Notes: generated by a model from the sequence alone, not told the origin. Positions 35,153 to 44,612 are shown, counted from the stretch's first letter. The stretch: 64,000 bases of DNA from JAFGRU01 sp016934985 (GCA_963665045.2 CAXXJQ010000004.1:45271-109270); one strand, 5' to 3'. Program-made: numbers and translations.

Positions 35153-38100
35153 ATGTCGAGAAAAATGGTCTGTATTGATGGTAATACAGCTGTGGCTCAT
35201 GTCGCTCATGCCACCAACGAGGTTATTGCCATCTATCCCATAACCCCGTCCTCAACCATGGGAGAAGTGTCCGATGCTAAAAGTGCCGTCGGAACCAAGA
35301 ATATTTGGGGAACCATCCCCAAAGTTGTTGAACTGCAGTCTGAGGGAGGAGCTTCCGGTGCCGTTCATGGCGCCTTGCAGGCGGGCGCGCTGACGACTAC
35401 TTTTACGGCGTCCCAAGGGCTTCTGCTCATGATTCCCAATATGTTTAAAATCGCCGGTGAATTGACCAGCACGGTTTTCCATGTTTCTGCAAGAGCTGTT
35501 GCCACTCATGCGCTTTCAATCTTTGGAGACCATTCGGATGTTATGGCCTGCCGTTCAACCGGTTGGGCCATGCTTTCGTCCAATAATCCCCAGGAGTGTA
35601 TGGATTTTGCCCTTATCGCCCAGGCAGCGACTTTGGAAGCTCGGGTGCCGTTCCTGCATTTTTTCGACGGTTTCCGTACCTCCAACGAAGTTCAGAAGGT
35701 GGAAGAATTGTCCTTCGATGATATGCGTGCCATGATTGACGATGATCTGGTTCATGCCCATCGCCAACGGGCTCTTTCCCCCGACAATCCAGTTTTGCGC
35801 GGAACTGCGCAGAACCCTGATGTTTTTTTCCAGGGCCGAGAAACAGCCAACACCTATTATCACAAAATACCGGCCATTCTTCAGGCCCAACTTGAGAAGT
35901 TTGCCGCTCTGACAGGCCGCAAATATGACCTTTATGAATATGTCGGTCATGCCGAAGCCGAGCGCGTAGTGGTCTGCATGGGCTCCGGCTGCGACACCAT
36001 CCACGAACTGGTAGAACACCTGGCCGCTCAAGGGGGAAAAATCGGTCTCATCAAAGTCCGCCTTTTTCAGCCTCTGGATGTTAAAAAATTCGTCAACACC
36101 CTGCCGGCCTCGGTCAAAAAAATCGCCATCCTTGATCGCACCAAAGAACCGGGAGCCATTGGAGATCCCTTGTATATGGCAGTTCGTTCGGCAGTGGGTG
36201 AGGCCCTCGAAGCCGGAGATACTCCTTTCCAAAGTTACCCACTCATTGTCGGTGGACGTTACGGTCTCGGTTCCTTCGAATTTTCACCGGCCATGGCTAA
36301 AGCCGTTTTTGACAATCTGGCTCTGGAAAATCCAAAAAACCATTTTACCGTCGGTATCGAAGAAGATATCACGGGGAGCAGCCTGGCTTTTGACCACGAT
36401 TTCATTCTTCCCCATGAAAAGCTCTATCAGGCTATGTTTTTCGGTCTCGGTTCCGATGGCACTGTCGGCGCCAACAAGAACTCAATTAAGATCATTGGTG
36501 ATAATACCGACAATAAAGCCCAGGCCTATTTTGTCTACGACTCGAAAAAGGCGGGCAGCATAACCACCAGCCATCTGCGTTTCGGTCAGGAGGACATCCG
36601 TTCTCCCTATCTGGTCCAGAGTGCAGATTTTGTTGCCTGTCACCATTTTTCCTTTCTGGAGAAGTACGATGTCCTCGGCAAAGCCAAAAAGGGGGCTACC
36701 TTCCTGTTGAACAGCCCCTATCAAAAGGATGAGGTCTGGGACCAGCTCCCCCGCGAAGTCCAGCAGCAGATCATTGATAAAAAACTTAAATTCTTTGTAA
36801 TCGATGGTGTACGTCTCGGCAATGAAATCGGCCTCGGGCCGCGTATTAATGTCATCATGCAGACGGCCTTCTTCAAAATCTCGGGAATTATTCCTGTTGA
36901 TCAGGCGGTTCAGGCCATCAAAGAAGCGATTGTCAAAAGTTACGGCAAAGCGGGCGAGCGGGTCGTCAATATGAATTACCAGGCTGTTGATGCCGCTCTC
37001 AACAATCTTCAAGAGGTTGCCATCCCGGCTCAGGCAGACAGCAAGCTGTCCATGAAATCGGCGGTCACCAATGATGTCCCTGAGTTCGTGAGGAAGGTTA
37101 CCGGTCCCCTCATTGACGGTAAGGGTGAAACAGTTCCGGTTTCGGCCCTTCCTGTGGATGGCACTTATCCGACGGGAACCTCCAAATTCGAAAAACGCAA
37201 CATTGCCGTTAACATTCCGGTCTGGGATCCGGAAGTCTGCATCCAGTGTGGCATCTGCTCCTTTGTTTGCCCACACGCGGTCATCCGCATGAAAATTTAC
37301 GGCCCGGATCAGCTCAAAAATGCCCCTGCTGCCTTCAAATCCTGCGAAGCCAAAGGCAAGGAAGCAACCGGGAAGTTATTCAGCCTTCAGGTCAGCCCTG
37401 AAGATTGTACCGGCTGCGGAGCCTGTGTTCACAACTGCCCGGCAAAAAGCAAAGAAAAAGAAAGCCATAAAGCGATTAATATGGAGTTCCAGCCCCCGCT
37501 ACGTGAGCAGGAAGTCGAAAACTGGAATTTCTTCCTCCAGCTGCCGGATACCGATCTCGCCATGATCAACCGCAGTACGGTTAAAGGAAGCCAGTTGCTG
37601 CCTCCGACCTTTGAGTTTTCCGGGGCCTGCGCCGGTTGCGGTGAAACGCCCTTTGTCAAACTGCTGTCCCAACTTTTCGGCGACCGGGCGCTTATCGCCA
37701 ATGCCACCGGTTGTTCTTCCATTTACGGCGGGAACCTTCCCACCACGCCATGGACCACCAGGAAGGATGGCCGGGGGCCGACTTGGAGCAACTCCCTGTT
37801 CGAAGACAACGCTGAGTTCGGTTTTGGTATGCGTCTGGGGGTGGACAAGTTCAACGAATATGCTCTTGAGCTTTTGGAAAAACTTCAGAACTGCTCCTGT
37901 AAGGAATGTACTTCTAAACGGGAACTTATGGATGAGATCAAAAATGCCGACCAGTCTTCCCAGGAGAAAATTGAAGAGCAGCGTACCCGTGTTGCCGAAC
38001 TGAAGGAAGCCCTTGCCGGCTGCACGGAGCCGGAGGCTCGTGAGCTTCTGACCGTTGCTGACTACCTGGTCCAGAAATCGGTATGGGTTCTCGGTGGCGA

Positions 38101-38740
38101 CGGCTGGGCTTACGACATCGGTTACGGTGGCCTTGATCATGTTCTTGCTTCGGGTGAAAACATCAATGTTCTTGTTCTTGACACCGAAGTTTATTCCAAC
38201 ACCGGGGGACAAGCGAGTAAGTCCACCCCTCTAGGTGCTGTGGCACAGTTTGCCGCATCCGGTAAGCGCATGCGCAAAAAAGACCTGGGGCTGATTTCCA
38301 TGACCTATGGCAATATCTACGTTGCCAGGGTTTCTCTGGCCAACCCGGCTCATGTGGTGAAAGCCTTTTTGGATGCGGAATCCTATGATGGTCCGTCCCT
38401 GATTCTGGCCTATTCACACTGCATTGCCCATGGAATCAAAATGGAAGCGGGTGTGGACGAATGTAAGAACGCCGTAAATTGCGGCCACTGGCCCCTTTAT
38501 CGCTTCGATCCCCGCCGTACCGCCAAGGGTGAAAATCCGCTTCAGCTGGACAGCAAAGCGCCGAGCATTACTTTTGAGGAATTCGCCTATGGTGAAAACC
38601 GCTTTCGCGTCCTCAAGAAAACCCATCCTGAGGCGGCAAAAGCCCTCATGGTACAAGCCAATGCCGAGGTCAAAGCCCATTTTGACCTTTATCGTAAACT
38701 GGCAGGCATGGACGCTGATTGCGGTAAAGAAGATTCCTGA
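35153..38740 (+). CDS. nifJ: Pyruvate:ferredoxin (flavodoxin) oxidoreductase
   Basis: Oxidises pyruvate and CoA to acetyl-CoA, CO2 and reduced ferredoxin or flavodoxin in the cytoplasm. At 1195 residues it is the single-chain type. Order: domain I with the TPP-side start (GNTAVAHVAHATNEVIAIYPITPSS), domain II, the gamma-type domain, two [4Fe-4S] motifs (CIQCGICSFVCPHAV and CTGCGACVHNCPAKS), then the TPP domain (SGACAGCGETPFVKLL, GDGWAYDIGYGGLDHV). The C-terminal extension has the extra cysteines that ligate the proximal cluster. AAGGAGG precedes the ATG. Single gene with a strong terminator. Confidence 0.97.
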   Translation: MSRKMVCIDGNTAVAHVAHATNEVIAIYPITPSSTMGEVSDAKSAVGTKNIWGTIPKVVELQSEGGASGAVHGALQAGALTTTFTASQGLLLMIPNMFKIAGELTSTVFHVSARAVATHALSIFGDHSDVMACRSTGWAMLSSNNPQECMDFALIAQAATLEARVPFLHFFDGFRTSNEVQKVEELSFDDMRAMIDDDLVHAHRQRALSPDNPVLRGTAQNPDVFFQGRETANTYYHKIPAILQAQLEKFAALTGRKYDLYEYVGHAEAERVVVCMGSGCDTIHELVEHLAAQGGKIGLIKVRLFQPLDVKKFVNTLPASVKKIAILDRTKEPGAIGDPLYMAVRSAVGEALEAGDTPFQSYPLIVGGRYGLGSFEFSPAMAKAVFDNLALENPKNHFTVGIEEDITGSSLAFDHDFILPHEKLYQAMFFGLGSDGTVGANKNSIKIIGDNTDNKAQAYFVYDSKKAGSITTSHLRFGQEDIRSPYLVQSADFVACHHFSFLEKYDVLGKAKKGATFLLNSPYQKDEVWDQLPREVQQQIIDKKLKFFVIDGVRLGNEIGLGPRINVIMQTAFFKISGIIPVDQAVQAIKEAIVKSYGKAGERVVNMNYQAVDAALNNLQEVAIPAQADSKLSMKSAVTNDVPEFVRKVTGPLIDGKGETVPVSALPVDGTYPTGTSKFEKRNIAVNIPVWDPEVCIQCGICSFVCPHAVIRMKIYGPDQLKNAPAAFKSCEAKGKEATGKLFSLQVSPEDCTGCGACVHNCPAKSKEKESHKAINMEFQPPLREQEVENWNFFLQLPDTDLAMINRSTVKGSQLLPPTFEFSGACAGCGETPFVKLLSQLFGDRALIANATGCSSIYGGNLPTTPWTTRKDGRGPTWSNSLFEDNAEFGFGMRLGVDKFNEYALELLEKLQNCSCKECTSKRELMDEIKNADQSSQEKIEEQRTRVAELKEALAGCTEPEARELLTVADYLVQKSVWVLGGDGWAYDIGYGGLDHVLASGENINVLVLDTEVYSNTGGQASKSTPLGAVAQFAASGKRMRKKDLGLISMTYGNIYVARVSLANPAHVVKAFLDAESYDGPSLILAYSHCIAHGIKMEAGVDECKNAVNCGHWPLYRFDPRRTAKGENPLQLDSKAPSITFEEFAYGENRFRVLKKTHPEAAKALMVQANAEVKAHFDLYRKLAGMDADCGKEDS

Positions 38741-38764
38741 ACCTGACAATTCTTTGACTCTTGT

Positions 38765-38804
38765 AACCAAAAAACCCGGCGGAACCCCGCCGGGTTTTTT
38801 GGTT
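38765..38804 (+). terminator. Intrinsic terminator after nifJ
   Basis: Perfect 18-bp arms centred on CCCGGCGG/CCGCCGGG with a 4-nt loop and a six-T run inside the 3' arm. It is nearly symmetric and could stop both strands. Confidence 0.93.
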
Positions 38805-38898
38805 CAAGTTTTGCAATGCCTCAGATAACAATTATCACTCATCAATAGCTGACCAAATTTCAATTCAAAGTGCCAAAAAAACTTAAGGAGTCATTCGA

Positions 38899-39390
38899 AT
38901 GTTTGAAGCCCAGTCTTCGTTGGTTCTGCATGACGAAGAATTCAGTAGTATCGCCTCCGTCATTGAAAAATTATTGCAGGAATCCAACTCCAAAGCCATT
39001 TTTCTGGTGGACAAGGATGGTCAGTTAATCAGCTCGGTAGGAGAAACGGGAGACCTCGATACCACGAGCCTCGCTTCCCTGACTGCAGGCAACATTGCTG
39101 CGACCGGTGGTCTGGCCAAACTAATTGGCGAAAAAGAATTCTCCATCCTTTTTCACGAAGGAGAAAAGGACAATCTCCACCTCTCCCTCATTGCGAGCAG
39201 GGTCATTCTTGTCGTGATTTTTGACAACCGGAGTTCTTTAGGCCTGGTTCGCCTCAGAGTTAAAAAATGGGGCGAAGAGCTGGAACGGATTTTCTGCACC
39301 CTCGAGAAAAAAGCCAGGCAGAATTCCGACAGTCCGAAAAGCTTCTTTGCGGAAATCACTGACGAAGATATCGACAATTTATTTAAATAA
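38899..39390 (+). CDS. Roadblock/LC7-domain protein (MglB-like)
   Basis: 163 residues with one roadblock fold: SSIASVIEKLLQESNSKAIFLVDKDGQLISS, TTSLASLTAGNIAATGGLAKLIGE, then FSILFHEGEKDNLHLS. These proteins are GTPase-activating or scaffold partners of MglA-type GTPases. The gene is 18 nt upstream of an MglA homologue. In Myxococcus MglB sets cell polarity; the same role here is inferred from the pair. Confidence 0.88.
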   Translation: MFEAQSSLVLHDEEFSSIASVIEKLLQESNSKAIFLVDKDGQLISSVGETGDLDTTSLASLTAGNIAATGGLAKLIGEKEFSILFHEGEKDNLHLSLIASRVILVVIFDNRSSLGLVRLRVKKWGEELERIFCTLEKKARQNSDSPKSFFAEITDEDIDNLFK

Positions 39391-39408
39391 CAATGCAGGT
39401 CAGGTGAT

Positions 39409-39999
39409 ATGTCTTTCATCAATTATGCTTCCCGTGAAATCAACCTAAAGATTGTCTATTACGGTCCCGGTCTCTGTGGGAAAACCACCAACCTTCAATA
39501 TATTTATCAGCGCACCGCTCCTGACGCCAAAGGCAAAATGATCTCCCTTGCCACAGAAACGGAAAGAACCCTCTTTTTCGATTTCCTGCCCCTTTCTTTG
39601 GGCGAGATAAAAGGATTTAAAACCCGTTTTCACCTCTATACGGTTCCTGGCCAAGTATTTTACGATGCCTCAAGAAAACTTATACTGAAAGGGGTTGACG
39701 GTGTTGTCTTTGTTGCGGATTCCCAGGCGGAAAGGCTTGACGCCAACGTGGAAAGCTTGGAAAACCTCCAGGATAACCTAGAGGAATATGGCTATAAATT
39801 GGAAAAACTTCCTTATGTTATTCAGTACAATAAACGCGATCTGCCCAATGTTTCCTCCATGGACGAGCTTAGCAAACTCCTTAACCCCCGTGGGGTTCCC
39901 GAGTTCAGCGCTTGCGCACCCAAAGGTGAGGGGGTATTCGACACCCTAAAAGCGGTGGCCAAGCAGATGCTGGTCAATCTTAAAAAGAGCGGCCATTAA
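39409..39999 (+). CDS. mglA: MglA-type small GTPase
   Basis: 196-residue Ras-like GTPase that controls cell polarity and motility in related bacteria. P-loop GPGLCGKTT at 19-27, switch region TLFFDFLPLSLGEIKGF, the G3 place read VPGQVFYDASRKLIL (threonine/proline variation typical of MglA), G4 NKRDLP, and SACAPKGEG near the end. It lies directly behind its roadblock partner, and a perfect terminator follows. Confidence 0.95.
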   Translation: MSFINYASREINLKIVYYGPGLCGKTTNLQYIYQRTAPDAKGKMISLATETERTLFFDFLPLSLGEIKGFKTRFHLYTVPGQVFYDASRKLILKGVDGVVFVADSQAERLDANVESLENLQDNLEEYGYKLEKLPYVIQYNKRDLPNVSSMDELSKLLNPRGVPEFSACAPKGEGVFDTLKAVAKQMLVNLKKSGH

Positions 40000-40048
40000 T
40001 TTCTGAGGGTCGCCCGGTACAAGGCCCTCTGATTCTTCAAAAAGAATA

Positions 40049-40080
40049 AAAAGCCGCAATCGTCTCGATTGCGGCTTTTC
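40049..40080 (+). terminator. Intrinsic terminator after mglA
   Basis: Arms AAGCCGCAATCG and CGATTGCGGCTT, 3-nt loop, flanked by A-run and TTTTC. Confidence 0.93.
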
Positions 40081-40299
40081 CGTTTGGGTGAAATCACCTT
40101 TTAAATTTTTGGTTGAATAGATATTGACGGTTCCTGAAAGTCCCTTAACCTCTAAAGATAAAGCTAAAAAAGTTTTTGAGCAGAGCTGTTTCAATGGTTT
40201 TTGCAAAACTTGATTGTGCTTGACAAGCAATTTTTTCTTCGGTATAAAGCTCGGTACGTGGCTGCAAAAAGGCCATTTTTTTAAGCCTTAGCTATACGA

Positions 40300-40375
<76 letters not shown>

Positions 40376-40382
40376 GAATTTT

Positions 40383-40420
40383 AAAGCCGGATACTTGGCA
40401 AAGTATCCGGCTTTGTTTTT
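40383..40420 (+). terminator. Intrinsic terminator after tRNA-Asn
   Basis: Arms AAAGCCGGATACTT and AAGTATCCGGCTTT (14 bp), 4-nt loop, then GTTTTT. It starts 8 nt after the tRNA. Confidence 0.92.
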
Positions 40421-40611
40421 CAATTTTAATGTCCCTCTCAGAATTGTGCCCTAAAACGTCCTCCTGCGACCAAAATAGTTGCTCATTTGAAACAAAAGCT
40501 TTTTTTCAGATAAATTCTATAATTATTTTTGTAAAATTTTTTCTGGTTGAGCCAAGCTGTTGTTTCTCCTCTTTTTAACCAAGCCTTGGATTATTCTCCA
40601 ATAGAAGTACT

Positions 40612-41316
40612 ATGAAACTATCAGAACATGCCGGAATGATATTAATTGTCGAGGACGACAAGAATACGGCTTTGCTGGTAAAAACCTACCTTGAAAATGA
40701 TGGTTTTCTGACGCTTCTGGCCCTTGATGGGAATCAAGGGCTGAAAATGGCCCAGGAAAAACAGCCGGCCCTTATCATACTGGATGTGATGCTCCCGGGC
40801 ATGGATGGCTGGGAAATTTGCCGACGTCTCCGCAGTTCGTCCGATGTACCAATTCTCATGCTGACCGCCAGAGAAGAAGAGATCGACCGGGTCTTGGGGC
40901 TATCCCTCGGAGCGGATGATTATGTTGTCAAACCATTCAGTCCCAGGGAATTGGTGGAAAGGGTTAAAGCTATTTTGAGGCGGGTAAGACCCGTTGCGAA
41001 TAAAGATGTTATTCTTTCTCACGGCAATCTGGCTCTCGACCCTGAAAAACACAAGGTCACCCTTTCAGGTCAGTTGGTCAGTTTGACTTCCTCTGAATAT
41101 AAACTGCTTTTTGCTTTGATGAGTTCACCTGGGCGGATTTTTTCCAGGGAGGAATTGTTAAGCCAATTTTACCCGCACGGCGAGGTTGTCGTGGACCGGG
41201 TCATTGATGTGCACATTGGGAAACTGCGGCAGAAGATCGAAAAAAATCCGGCCAAGCCGGTTTTCATCCTTACGGAACGGGGCTTCGGGTACAAGTTTGC
41301 CGAAAAAAGTGAGTAA
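40612..41316 (+). CDS. OmpR-family response regulator
   Basis: 234 residues. Receiver domain with acidic pair EDD at 14-16, phosphoacceptor in LDVMLPGMDG, T in MLTAREEE and K in DDYVVKPFSPREL. Winged-helix domain from about 135 (LTSSEYKLLFALM, RVIDVHIGKLRQKIE, ERGFGYKF). It pairs with the histidine kinase at 41478, but a 108-bp structured element lies between them. The downstream Met-rich lipoprotein and MsrAB are possible targets by position. Confidence 0.93.
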   Translation: MKLSEHAGMILIVEDDKNTALLVKTYLENDGFLTLLALDGNQGLKMAQEKQPALIILDVMLPGMDGWEICRRLRSSSDVPILMLTAREEEIDRVLGLSLGADDYVVKPFSPRELVERVKAILRRVRPVANKDVILSHGNLALDPEKHKVTLSGQLVSLTSSEYKLLFALMSSPGRIFSREELLSQFYPHGEVVVDRVIDVHIGKLRQKIEKNPAKPVFILTERGFGYKFAEKSE

Positions 41317-41335
41317 CTGTTGACGGTTTTGAGAT

Positions 41336-41443
41336 TGGCCTCGTCCTGCCCCTCCGGAGGGCCGCATGAACCCGTCCCCGGACTTTAACTGCCGTCATCC
41401 GGGCGGCACAGATGCCCTTTTCAATGGCGGCACGAGTCCATTG
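41336..41443 (-). repeat. Structured intergenic element, copy A (full length)
   Basis: Read on the minus strand, it starts CAATGGACTCGTGCCGCC and ends GGGGCAGGACGAGGCCA. CTCGT pairs with ACGAG, TGG with CCA and GCC with GGC. Shared with copy B are AAGGGCATCTGTG, CCGGATG.CGGCAG and the core CGGGTTCATGCGGCCC. It separates the response regulator from its kinase. Confidence 0.7.
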
Positions 41444-41477
41444 CCCTGAATAATCATTAGAACAAGGATGTGGCCCC

Positions 41478-42545
41478 ATGAAGCTCAGCCTCCTCTGGAA
41501 ACTTCTGCTCATCAATATTTTGCCGGTCATCGGCGTAATCATCCTCGTGGTCTGGTTGGCCATCGATCAGTTGGCGGCCCACTATTTTATGGCTCTCATG
41601 CACCAATATGATATTTCCCCGACTGATATTCATCAGATGTTTCTGACCTCGATCCACCGCTATCTTCTCTGGGCCAGCCTTGCCGCCCTGGCTCTGGCTT
41701 TTATCCTCAGTTTTTTCCTCACCCGCAGGGTGTTGCGGCCACTTTCCCAAATGTTCACTATCATCGGAGATATGTCCGGTGGAAACTTTTCAAAACGGGT
41801 AGCGACCGATTCCCAGGATGAAGTCGGACAGTTGGGAACCGCCTTCAATCAAATGGCGGATAGTCTTGAGCAGGTTGAGCAACTGCGCAAAACCATGGTG
41901 GCCGACGTGGCTCATGAACTGCGGACCCCCCTGACAAATTTGCGAGGTTATTTTGAAGCTCTTAATGATCGGGTCATTCCACCCTCGGAAGAGGTCTTTA
42001 AGATGCTGCAGCAGGAGATTCTGCGCCTTGTCAATCTGGTCGAAAATCTTCAGCAGCTGGCCAAGGCGGATGCCGCCAAGGCTTTTTTGCGGCAGGAAGA
42101 GCTTTTCCTGCCCGATTTGATCGAACAGATATTGTCCATTTACAGGCCAAATCTGCACAGGAAAAGCATCTCCGTCGAAACCAACTTCCTGTCTGATGCC
42201 GGAAGGGTTGTGGCTGACCGTGACAAGCTCCTTCAGGCAATTCGCAATCTCATTGAAAACGCCTGCAAGTATACCGCTCAAAACGGCAAGTTGACTGTTT
42301 CCGTCGAGCGCCTTCCGGACGAAACAAGGGTTACTTTTTCCAACAGTGGACCCGGCATCTCGGAAACCGACCTCCCTTTTATTTTCGAAAGGTTCTTTCG
42401 TACCGATCGCTCCCGTTCAAGGGACGCCGGTGGCGCCGGGATCGGCTTGGCCATTGTCAAGGAGCTGATCGAAGCCCATGCCGGACGGGTCGGCGCCGAA
42501 AGCTCCGACGGTGAAACCCGCATATGGTTTGCTCTGCCAGCCTGA
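41478..42545 (+). CDS. Sensor histidine kinase with HAMP
   Basis: 355 residues. TM1 at 8-28 and TM2 at about 55-78 flank a short 25-residue external loop. A HAMP domain follows (LTRRVLRPLSQMF to AFNQMADSLEQV). The HisKA box is VADVAHELRTPLTNLRGY, and the ATPase part has NLIENACKYT, GPGISETDLPFIFERFFR and GAGIGLAIVKELIEAH. The tiny sensor loop suggests it reads membrane or partner state more than a soluble ligand. It is the partner of the regulator at 40612. Confidence 0.92.
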   Translation: MKLSLLWKLLLINILPVIGVIILVVWLAIDQLAAHYFMALMHQYDISPTDIHQMFLTSIHRYLLWASLAALALAFILSFFLTRRVLRPLSQMFTIIGDMSGGNFSKRVATDSQDEVGQLGTAFNQMADSLEQVEQLRKTMVADVAHELRTPLTNLRGYFEALNDRVIPPSEEVFKMLQQEILRLVNLVENLQQLAKADAAKAFLRQEELFLPDLIEQILSIYRPNLHRKSISVETNFLSDAGRVVADRDKLLQAIRNLIENACKYTAQNGKLTVSVERLPDETRVTFSNSGPGISETDLPFIFERFFRTDRSRSRDAGGAGIGLAIVKELIEAHAGRVGAESSDGETRIWFALPA

Positions 42546-42709
42546 AGTTCCTGCCACTCTGTTGATAAACCCAAGCCATTCAACAACGTGTTCATCTTTA
42601 CCCAATCTTTACCTGGCCTTTATTTCTCCTTTAATTTCCTTTGTTAGGGTTTCCATAAAAGAAAATGCTCCCTGATCAGGGACAAAAACCATCACAAAGG
42701 AGGACCAAA

Positions 42710-42958
42710 ATGAAAAAATCATGGAAAAGCACTTTGACAGCGAGCCTGCTTTTTAGCCTGGTGTTGATCCTGACCGGTTGCTTCAGCCCAGGAAAAAATG
42801 GCACCATGGAAGAAAAAATGGATGATTCCATGTCAGGTTCCGTGGAAGTGATGGAAAAGGACAACATGCATGACAGCATGTCCGGTTCCATGGACATGAT
42901 GGAAGGTGAAAAAAAGGATAAAATGAAACAAGAAGGAATGCAGGATGCCATGAACTGA
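42710..42958 (+). CDS. Met-rich small lipoprotein
   Basis: 82 residues from the ATG at 42710 (AAGGAGG at 8 nt). Residues 1-23 form a lipoprotein signal with lipobox LTGC. The 59-residue mature part has 12 methionines (about 20 percent), mostly spaced among Asp, Glu, Lys and Ser, and contains two copies of DSMSGS. There are no aromatic residues after the first few, so it is probably unstructured. It lies between a two-component pair and an exported MsrAB gene. A methionine sink for oxidants or a copper-binding role are both possible; the former is favoured by the neighbour. Confidence 0.8.
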   Translation: MKKSWKSTLTASLLFSLVLILTGCFSPGKNGTMEEKMDDSMSGSVEVMEKDNMHDSMSGSMDMMEGEKKDKMKQEGMQDAMN

Positions 42959-43027
42959 CAAAACAGCATTCCTGACAGGTAAATAACAAAAACCCTTAGG
43001 GGGAAAAATAGGGTTGCTGCAAGGGAC

Positions 43028-43060
43028 TGGCGGCAGCCATGAAAAGAGGGGCTGCCGCCA
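43028..43060 (+). other. Strong GC hairpin in the leader of the next gene
   Basis: Perfect 11-bp arms TGGCGGCAGCC and GGCTGCCGCCA with an 11-nt loop, 108 nt before the gene at 43168. It has no T-run. It may be a regulatory leader, or just an mRNA-stability hairpin. Confidence 0.5.
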
Positions 43061-43167
43061 ATAAGACGATATTTACGCCAGACGAATGAAGTCGTAAAAA
43101 AATGTGGGATAGGCGGTGTGAGCCCATTTCCCCAAAAGGTTTAAAATTAAGGAAGAAGGAGTCTTAA

Positions 43168-43338
43168 ATGAAGTGGACAATACTCATTGTCGATGTGAGC
43201 CTGGCTTTTTGGACTTTGACGGGCATCAGCCATGCCGAAGTGATCGAAGATACGGCCCAGGCCACCTTTGCCGTGCATTGCTACGATGTCGGTGCTTCCG
43301 CCCTAGACGGTTTGCCGGGACTTATCTGGGTCCCGTAG
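43168..43338 (+). CDS. Small exported protein, 56 aa, possibly truncated
   Basis: ATG with GGAAGAAGGAG upstream. A signal peptide ends at SHA (residues 21-23). The 33-residue mature part reads EVIEDTAQATFAVHCYDVGASALDGLPG then stops at WVP. The segment V-C-x4-A-x3-L-x-GLPG recalls the first half of a heavy-metal-associated domain, but without the CxxC and without the second half, so the gene may be cut short by a stop. It lies directly before the MsrAB operon start. Confidence 0.5.
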   Translation: MKWTILIVDVSLAFWTLTGISHAEVIEDTAQATFAVHCYDVGASALDGLPGLIWVP

Positions 43339-43378
43339 CGGAACCGATTCAGGGAAACCATCGAAAGGAGATTGCAAA

Positions 43379-43459
43379 ATGAAAAAATTCCTTTTCCCAC
43401 AACTTATTAATCAACAATCTGCTTTTGTTTATCCTTCTTTTCGAGGAGGTGTATCATGA
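43379..43459 (+). CDS. 26-codon leader frame overlapping msrAB
   Basis: ATG at 43379 has a good AAGGAG site 7 nt upstream. The frame ends TGA at 43457-43459, overlapping the msrAB ATG in ATGA form. The peptide is MKKFLFPQLIN... then FRGGVS; the last codons are themselves the GAGGAGG ribosome site of msrAB. It could be a coupling leader, or the remnant of a lost gene. Confidence 0.35.
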   Translation: MKKFLFPQLINQQSAFVYPSFRGGVS

Positions 43460-44529
43460 GAAAATTCTGGATAGTGATCATTGGACTTTTCGGTGTCATT
43501 GCCGCCCAGAATATCTTCGCCGGGGATGACCAAGGAGCGAAAAATATGAAAGACAACAATGTGAAACTGGAAAAAGCCATATTTGCCGGTGGATGTTTCT
43601 GGTGTATGGAAAAACCCTTCGAAAAACTACAAGGGGTATCTTCGGTAATATCGGGCTATACCGGCGGGACAACAGAAAATCCCAATTATGAGAATTATGC
43701 CGCCGGTGGCCATATCGAAGTAGTGGAGATTGCCTTCGATCCCGCCCAAATATCCTATGATCAGCTTCTCGATGTCTACTGGCGGCAGGTCGATCCTACC
43801 GATGCCGGAGGACAATTCGTCGACCGCGGTCATTCCTATTCAACGGCCATTTTTTACCTGAATGAAGAACAGCGCCGGCAGGCTGAAGAATCCAAAGCTG
43901 ACCTCGAAAAGCGGCAAGCTTTCGAGAAACCGATCGTGACCCCGATTCTCCCCGCGGAGACTTTTTATGCGGCTGAGGATTACCACCAGGATTACTATAA
44001 ACAAAATCCGATCCGCTATAAATACTACCGGAATGGTTCCGGACGGGACCGTTATCTGGACCAAATCTGGGGAAAAGACCGGAAAGAATGGACTGTCAGG
44101 GAAATCAAAATGAAGTTGTCACCCCTCCAATTCCAAGTGACCCAGGAAGAAGGAACCGAACCGCCTTATAAAAATGAATACTGGGACAACAAAAAGCCTG
44201 GGATTTACGTGGACATTCTGTCGGGCGAGCCTCTTTTCAGCTCAACAGACAAGTACGATTCCCAAACCGGCTGGCCCAGCTTTACAAGACCACTGGTGCC
44301 TGAAAATATGGTCTATCGGGAAGATAGAAAACTCATTTTTTCTGTGCGTACAGAAGTCCGCAGCAAAAAAGGGGATTCTCATCTTGGGCATGTATTTGAT
44401 GACGGTCCCCCGCCAACCGGAAAGAGATTTTGCATCAATTCGGCTGCCCTGCGCTTTGTAGCGGCCGAGGACCTGAAAAAGGAAGGTTATGGCGAATTTT
44501 TAAAACTGTTTAACAATAATGGAGGCTAA
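43456..44529 (+). CDS. msrAB: Exported bifunctional methionine sulfoxide reductase MsrA-MsrB
   Basis: 357 residues. A signal peptide ends near NIFA (residue 22), so the enzyme works in the periplasm. MsrA domain at about 40-200: GCFWC with the catalytic cysteine, then YHQDYY. MsrB domain at about 215-345: TEPPYKNEYWDNKKPG, TGWPSF, SHLGHVFDDGP, and RFCINSAALRF with the catalytic cysteine. The zinc CxxC pairs of many MsrB are absent (SGEP, here). It reduces both S- and R-methionine sulfoxide. It lies 500 nt after the Met-rich lipoprotein, a likely client. Confidence 0.95.
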   Translation: MRKFWIVIIGLFGVIAAQNIFAGDDQGAKNMKDNNVKLEKAIFAGGCFWCMEKPFEKLQGVSSVISGYTGGTTENPNYENYAAGGHIEVVEIAFDPAQISYDQLLDVYWRQVDPTDAGGQFVDRGHSYSTAIFYLNEEQRRQAEESKADLEKRQAFEKPIVTPILPAETFYAAEDYHQDYYKQNPIRYKYYRNGSGRDRYLDQIWGKDRKEWTVREIKMKLSPLQFQVTQEEGTEPPYKNEYWDNKKPGIYVDILSGEPLFSSTDKYDSQTGWPSFTRPLVPENMVYREDRKLIFSVRTEVRSKKGDSHLGHVFDDGPPPTGKRFCINSAALRFVAAEDLKKEGYGEFLKLFNNNGG

Positions 44530-44578
44530 GAATCATTTTTGAACATTTTCAGAAATAATTCTTGAAGACAATAAAGAG

Positions 44579-44612
44579 GCCGGGCATGGATGGTGCCCGG
44601 CTTTAACTTTTT
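44579..44612 (+). terminator. Intrinsic terminator after msrAB
   Basis: Arms GCCGGGC and GCCCGGC, 9-nt loop, then TTTAACTTTTTT. Confidence 0.8.
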
